From assembly GCA_964581815.1 (NCBI GenBank), contig CAZORE010000010.1, positions 40,002 to 104,001 on the forward strand: a stretch of DNA of 64,000 nucleotides. Reading direction: 5' to 3'. This stretch comes from Trebonia sp964581815 (GTDB lineage: Bacteria; Actinomycetota; Actinomycetes; Streptosporangiales; Streptosporangiaceae). This document shows positions 60,968-64,000 of this stretch, in pieces; within the stretch, counting starts at the first letter, position 1; each line of letters starts with the position of its first letter. The translations under genes and the position numbers were made by a program. Under the pieces are notes generated by a model. It ran no database searches and was not told the origin of the DNA. It saw only the letters and a list, made by a program, of their open reading frames with translations.

Positions 60968-61828
60968 TCACGCGGCCGCCACGGGTACGCCGGGCAGGCG
61001 GCCCCACTCGGCCCAGGACCCGTCATAGACGCGGACCCGGTCGCGGCCGAGCAGCTGGGTGAACACGAACCAGGCGGTCGCGGCGCGGCCGCCGATGGTG
61101 CAGTAGGTGATGAGCTCCTCGTCGCCGTCGAGGACGTCCGGCGCGAACAGCGCGCGCAGCTCCGCGTCGGAGCGGAACGACCCGTCCTCGCGGTAGAGGC
61201 CGTCGATGGGCTGGTGGACGGCCGAGGGCACGTGACCCGCGCGCCCGCCCGGCTCCATGCCCCCCGACGGCCAGAAGCGCTCTCCCTGGTACTCGGCCGT
61301 CGAGCGCACGTCGACCAGCGTGCTTCCTGGCTGGCCGATGGCCTCGCGCACCTCGGTCCAGTCCGCGCGGATGCGCGCGTCCTGGGCGGCCAGCCGGAAG
61401 CCGCCCGGTGCCGGAGTGGCCGCTTCTATGCTCCACGGGTAGCCCTCGGCCCGCCAGGCGTCGCGCGAGCAGTTCAGGATGCGCACGTCCCGGTGCCCGT
61501 ACAGCTTCATCAGCCACAAGGCCAGGGCGGGCGCGTACCCGTAGCAGACGACCGTGGAGTCCGGGTCGATGCCTGAGCGGGCCATCAGCCGCTCCACCGC
61601 GGCGGCGTCCACCGTGCGGTAGTCGCCGTCCTTGAGGTCGGCGTAGACGTTCCACAGCACCGCGCCGTCAATGTGCCAGTCGCGGTAGTTAGCCGGGCTG
61701 ACGTCAACCTCGACCACCCGCACGCGCGGGTCGGTCAGGTGGTCCCGCAGCCATCCGGCCTCCACCAGCACGTCGCCGCTGGTGCCCGGGCTCTGGGTGA
61801 ACGCCTCCCGTTGTGACGCGATCTTCAT
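60968..61828 (-). CDS. Tandem-rhodanese sulfurtransferase
   Basis: This 286-residue protein has two rhodanese domains: VRVVEVDVSPANYRDWHIDGAVLWN, and STLVDVRSTAEYQGERFWP with active Cys in TYCTIGGRAATAWFV. The first domain's loop (VVCYGYAPALALWL) also has a Cys, unusual since N-domains are normally inactive. It transfers sulfane sulfur from thiosulfate or mercaptopyruvate. ATG 61828 follows AGGGAGG. The promoter carries an 11-bp-periodic repeat array. Confidence 0.87.
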   Translation of the reverse strand: MKIASQREAFTQSPGTSGDVLVEAGWLRDHLTDPRVRVVEVDVSPANYRDWHIDGAVLWNVYADLKDGDYRTVDAAAVERLMARSGIDPDSTVVCYGYAPALALWLMKLYGHRDVRILNCSRDAWRAEGYPWSIEAATPAPGGFRLAAQDARIRADWTEVREAIGQPGSTLVDVRSTAEYQGERFWPSGGMEPGGRAGHVPSAVHQPIDGLYREDGSFRSDAELRALFAPDVLDGDEELITYCTIGGRAATAWFVFTQLLGRDRVRVYDGSWAEWGRLPGVPVAAA

Positions 61829-61877
61829 GGTGAACCTCCCTGTGCCGTGCTTCCTTGGCACAGGTGTACGGCGGCGC

Positions 61878-61928
61878 CCTTGTCACGCCCTTGTCGCGAC
61901 GTTGCCGTGGAATTGGCGAAACCTTGGC
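61878..61928 (-). promoter_or_regulatory. SARP-type heptamer direct-repeat array
   Basis: Plus-strand heptamers CCTTGTC (61878), CCTTGTC (61889), CGTTGCC (61900), AATTGGC (61911) and CCTTGGC (61922) begin exactly 11 bp apart. On the transcribed (minus) strand the last GACAAGG lies 9 bp before a TACACC hexamer that could be the -10. SARP activators bind heptameric repeats at this pitch just upstream of -10. The array is between the SARP gene and the sulfurtransferase start. Confidence 0.65.
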
Positions 61929-61955
61929 GTCACTCCGGCGCCGCTTGGAGTCCCG

Positions 61956-62714
61956 TCAGGTGGTGGCGAGAAGGGCCTCGTAAAGCTCGCGGGTGGCCGG
62001 GCTGGGCGAGACGCCAAGCTGGTCGCGCAGGCACTCGCTCAGCTGGCCGTAAACGTCCAGGGCCTCAGCCAGGTTGCCCTGGGCGGCGAGGGCGCGCATG
62101 AGGTAGCGGTAGCCGCTCTCCCGCAGTGGAGCTAGCCGGGTGAGCTGACGACTGGCCCGGGCCGCGGCGACCAGCTCCGTTCCGCCGACGCCGAGCCCCG
62201 CCGCCGCGTAGCACTCCAGGGCCCGCAGCCGAATTTCCGTCAACTGCCGGCGGGTCTCCTCGATCCACGGTGCGTCCTCGCCGGGCAGGAAGTCGCGTTC
62301 GGCCACGAACAGCGCGGTCAGTGCCGGTCCCCACGCCCGGGGCCAGTCCTGCTGTGCGACCGCGGACTCGGCCCGGTGAATGGCCTCGACGGCGGCTTCC
62401 AGGTCGACCCAGGCGTCACGCAGGCACAACCGGAGGGTGGAGCGCCCGTCGATGGCATCGGTGCCGAAGACCCGGCGCAGCTTGGAAAGCAGCGGGTTGA
62501 GCCGGGCGTCGACCGCGGCCGGGTCGGGTTCCCGCCACAGCGCTTCGGCCACCTCGCCCCTGGGGACGTAACGATGACGGTTGACCACGAGGTAAGCGAA
62601 GAGCAGCCGGCCCTGTCGGCCGGGCAGGCCGGCATCCAGCCGCTGGCCGTCGCGCTCAACGGCGAGCGACCCGCAGATCTGAATTCGCACGAGGCCCGAG
62701 GACGCCAAGGTCAC
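61956..62714 (-). CDS. SARP-family (BTAD) transcriptional activator
   Basis: This 252-residue protein has an OmpR-type winged helix (VRIQICGSLAVERDGQRLDAGLPGRQGRLLFAYLVVNRHRYVPRGEVAEALW, then NPLLSKLRRVFG) and a BTAD helical domain (VDLEAAVEAIHRAES to DVYGQLSECLRDQLGVSPSPATRELYEALL). Its size is that of ActII-ORF4-type small SARPs. It lies directly upstream of the sulfurtransferase/methyltransferase genes, which carry a matching repeat array. GTG 62714 is the start. Confidence 0.88.
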   Translation of the reverse strand: MTLASSGLVRIQICGSLAVERDGQRLDAGLPGRQGRLLFAYLVVNRHRYVPRGEVAEALWREPDPAAVDARLNPLLSKLRRVFGTDAIDGRSTLRLCLRDAWVDLEAAVEAIHRAESAVAQQDWPRAWGPALTALFVAERDFLPGEDAPWIEETRRQLTEIRLRALECYAAAGLGVGGTELVAAARASRQLTRLAPLRESGYRYLMRALAAQGNLAEALDVYGQLSECLRDQLGVSPSPATRELYEALLATT

Positions 62715-62767
62715 GCCAATATCCTGGCACTACGCTGGCATGGCCAGCCAGAGCAGGAGGCCCGAGG

Positions 62768-62923
62768 ATGAAACTGATCCGATGCGAGTGCGGGTTCATC
62801 GCCCGCGGCGACAACGACGACCAGGTGGTCGGGGTGATCAGGGGGCACATGTCCACCGATCACCCGGCCCTCCTGCAGTCGGTCAGCCGGGACGACCTGA
62901 TCAGCTGGATCCAGGCAGAGTAG
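62768..62923 (+). CDS. DUF1059 small protein
   Basis: A short gene encodes 51 residues: MKLIRCECGFIARGDNDDQ near the start, GHMSTDHPAL in the middle, and an end near DDLISWIQAE. The CxCG and HxxxDHP spacing is the DUF1059 signature and may bind a metal. ATG 62768 follows GGAGG. It is divergent from the SARP gene with a 53-bp gap. Confidence 0.72.
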   Translation: MKLIRCECGFIARGDNDDQVVGVIRGHMSTDHPALLQSVSRDDLISWIQAE

Positions 62924-62976
62924 GTCCGGTACCAGCGAAACAAAGGCTCGGTTGCGGGGAACCATCGGCCCTGGGC

Positions 62977-63897
62977 TCAGGGAGTCGATAGCAGCACCGC
63001 GGCGCGTTCGGCTTCGCTCACCACGAAGGCCGCGAACTTGGCGGGGCTCATGTGCATGGGATCCGCGTCGTGCTGCGTCAGCCATTCCGATAGCTCTGGC
63101 GTGGCGAGGGTGTCCGTGATGTCGCGGGCGAGCCTGCTGACGATGCCGGCCGGCGTTCGCGCTGGCGCCCAGATCCCGTACCAGATCGGGAAATCGAAGC
63201 CGGCGACACCAGCCTGTGCGAGCGGCGGTACGTCCGGCAGCAGGCGCGAGCGGCGCGCTGTGCTGACCCCGAGCGCGACGAGCCTGCCGTCGTGCAGGTA
63301 GGCAGCGGCGGGCGGGATCGGCAGCATCGCGTATGTGGTGTGCCCGGCGGCCGTGCCGGCGACCACGTCGGTGATTGCGTCCGTGGCTGCGGGCGGCGTG
63401 TGCACTGCGGCGATGCCGAGGTCGCGATTGAGCTTGGCCACCGCGAGGTGGGTGCCGGTGCCGATGCCGGCGGAGGCGAAGCGGATCTTGCCGGGCCGGT
63501 CGCTGGCCGCGGCGGCGAGCTCGTCGATCGTAGTGATGCCGGACTGCGCGCTGGCGACGAGCACGTAGGGCTGGCTGGTGAGCGCAGCGACGGGAACGAA
63601 ATCCCGGAGGGGGTCGTACGGCAGCTCGCCTGCCCGGGCGGCGCTGTAAGCCTGGGCGCTGGTGTTGATCAGCAGCGTGTACCCGTCGGGGGGCGCATGT
63701 GCGACCAGCGCGGGCGCTACGGTGCTGCCGGCGCCCGGGTGGTTCTCCACGATCGCCGGCTGACCCCACGCCGCCGCCAGCCTCCTGGCAAGAGCCCGGG
63801 CGATGACATCGACGCCCCCGCCGGCCCCGAATGGATCGATGATCCGTACCGGGCGGCCCGGAAAGGCCTGGTCGTGGAGCACGGACGTCGAGGACAT
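62977..63897 (-). CDS. Bug/TctC-type tripartite tricarboxylate-binding protein, no signal peptide
   Basis: This 306-residue protein has FPGRPVRIIDPFGAGGGVDVIARALARRLA, GQPAIVENHPGAGSTVAPALVAHAPPDGYTLLI, LRDFVPVAAL and GTGTHLAVAKLN, matching the Bug periplasmic carboxylate-binding family. The N-terminus (MSSTSVLHDQAFPGRP) lacks a secretion signal, and no tctA/tctB membrane genes are adjacent. It may act in the cytoplasm, or the true start may carry a lost signal. Confidence 0.83.
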   Translation of the reverse strand: MSSTSVLHDQAFPGRPVRIIDPFGAGGGVDVIARALARRLAAAWGQPAIVENHPGAGSTVAPALVAHAPPDGYTLLINTSAQAYSAARAGELPYDPLRDFVPVAALTSQPYVLVASAQSGITTIDELAAAASDRPGKIRFASAGIGTGTHLAVAKLNRDLGIAAVHTPPAATDAITDVVAGTAAGHTTYAMLPIPPAAAYLHDGRLVALGVSTARRSRLLPDVPPLAQAGVAGFDFPIWYGIWAPARTPAGIVSRLARDITDTLATPELSEWLTQHDADPMHMSPAKFAAFVVSEAERAAVLLSTP

Positions 63898-63908
63898 CGG
63901 CGCTTGTC

Positions 63909-64000
63909 TTAGCGGAGCAGGCCGAAATAACGCGACAGGCTGTGCTCGACTTGTGCCATGTCGTCGCGCGATAGGTAATCGACGAGATCGCCGGCGACGT
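63909..64000 (-). CDS. 3' end of an unidentified gene, truncated by the window edge
   Basis: The minus-strand frame ends VAGDLVDYLSRDDMAQVEHSLSRYFGLLR and a TAA at 63909-63911, 11 bp before the Bug gene start. The short helical tail resembles the end of MazF/PemK-type toxins, but about 30 residues are too few to decide. Confidence 0.35.
   Translation of the reverse strand, partial: VAGDLVDYLSRDDMAQVEHSLSRYFGLLR

Overview
The window is high-GC DNA from a mycelial-type actinobacterium. Supporting signs are pervasive G/C third positions, GTG and TTG starts, a mycothiol-dependent maleylpyruvate isomerase-family protein, a SARP/BTAD regulator, a large LuxR-type ATPase regulator, and a Pls-type membrane peptide synthetase. 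The rpsF-ssb-rpsR-rplI-dnaB core cluster makes it chromosomal. The genus cannot be fixed from sequence reading alone.

Layout. 0-6.5 kb is conserved core: the end of a GT87 membrane mannosyltransferase, endonuclease IV, a small membrane protein, rpsF-ssb-rpsR-rplI, then an unusually DnaA-box-rich gap in front of dnaB. 6.5-15.2 kb looks like an old mobile island. It is bounded by a 14-bp terminal inverted repeat and repeated 18-20 bp motifs, and holds a broken TniQ-like gene, a DDE transposase tail, an unknown 308-aa gene, a four-gene operon (two small monooxygenase-like proteins, an alpha/beta hydrolase and an arginase-family protein) under a TetR regulator, and a MarR/membrane protein pair. 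15.2-24.6 kb is accessory: an MBL hydrolase, MarR/membrane pairs, degenerate DNA, secreted proteins, a LAL regulator and a MarR/aminotransferase pair. 24.7-28.4 kb is a heterodimeric ABC exporter.

28.7-33.8 kb carries the most unusual locus: a CBS-pair protein, a 1243-aa fusion of FHA, indoleamine 2,3-dioxygenase-like, FAD/NADPH reductase, cytochrome b5 and helical domains, and a translationally coupled mycothiol-type isomerase. 33.8-37.4 kb has a sedolisin protease and a penicillin-binding protein. 37.6-43.1 kb pairs a Pls/PosA-type synthetase with a diaminobutyrate aminotransferase-like enzyme, a plausible cationic poly(amino acid) system. 43.3-45.8 kb is an alkylation-repair island (sigma factor, Ogt, 2OG-Fe oxygenase, facing a second Ogt). 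45.8-48.7 kb is a TetR/MFS pair with a clear operator.

48.8-59.8 kb reads as a complete galactosamine-glycan utilisation locus: secreted GH114, GH4 alpha-galactosidase, ABC sugar importer, AgaS-like SIS protein, LacC-like kinase, tagatose-bisphosphate-type aldolase, DeoR regulator and a second PfkB kinase. 59.8-62.7 kb is a methyltransferase/sulfurtransferase operon whose promoter has five heptamers at 11-bp spacing next to a SARP gene. The end holds a DUF1059 mini-gene, a Bug/TctC-type binding protein and a truncated gene. No rRNA, tRNA or CRISPR was seen.
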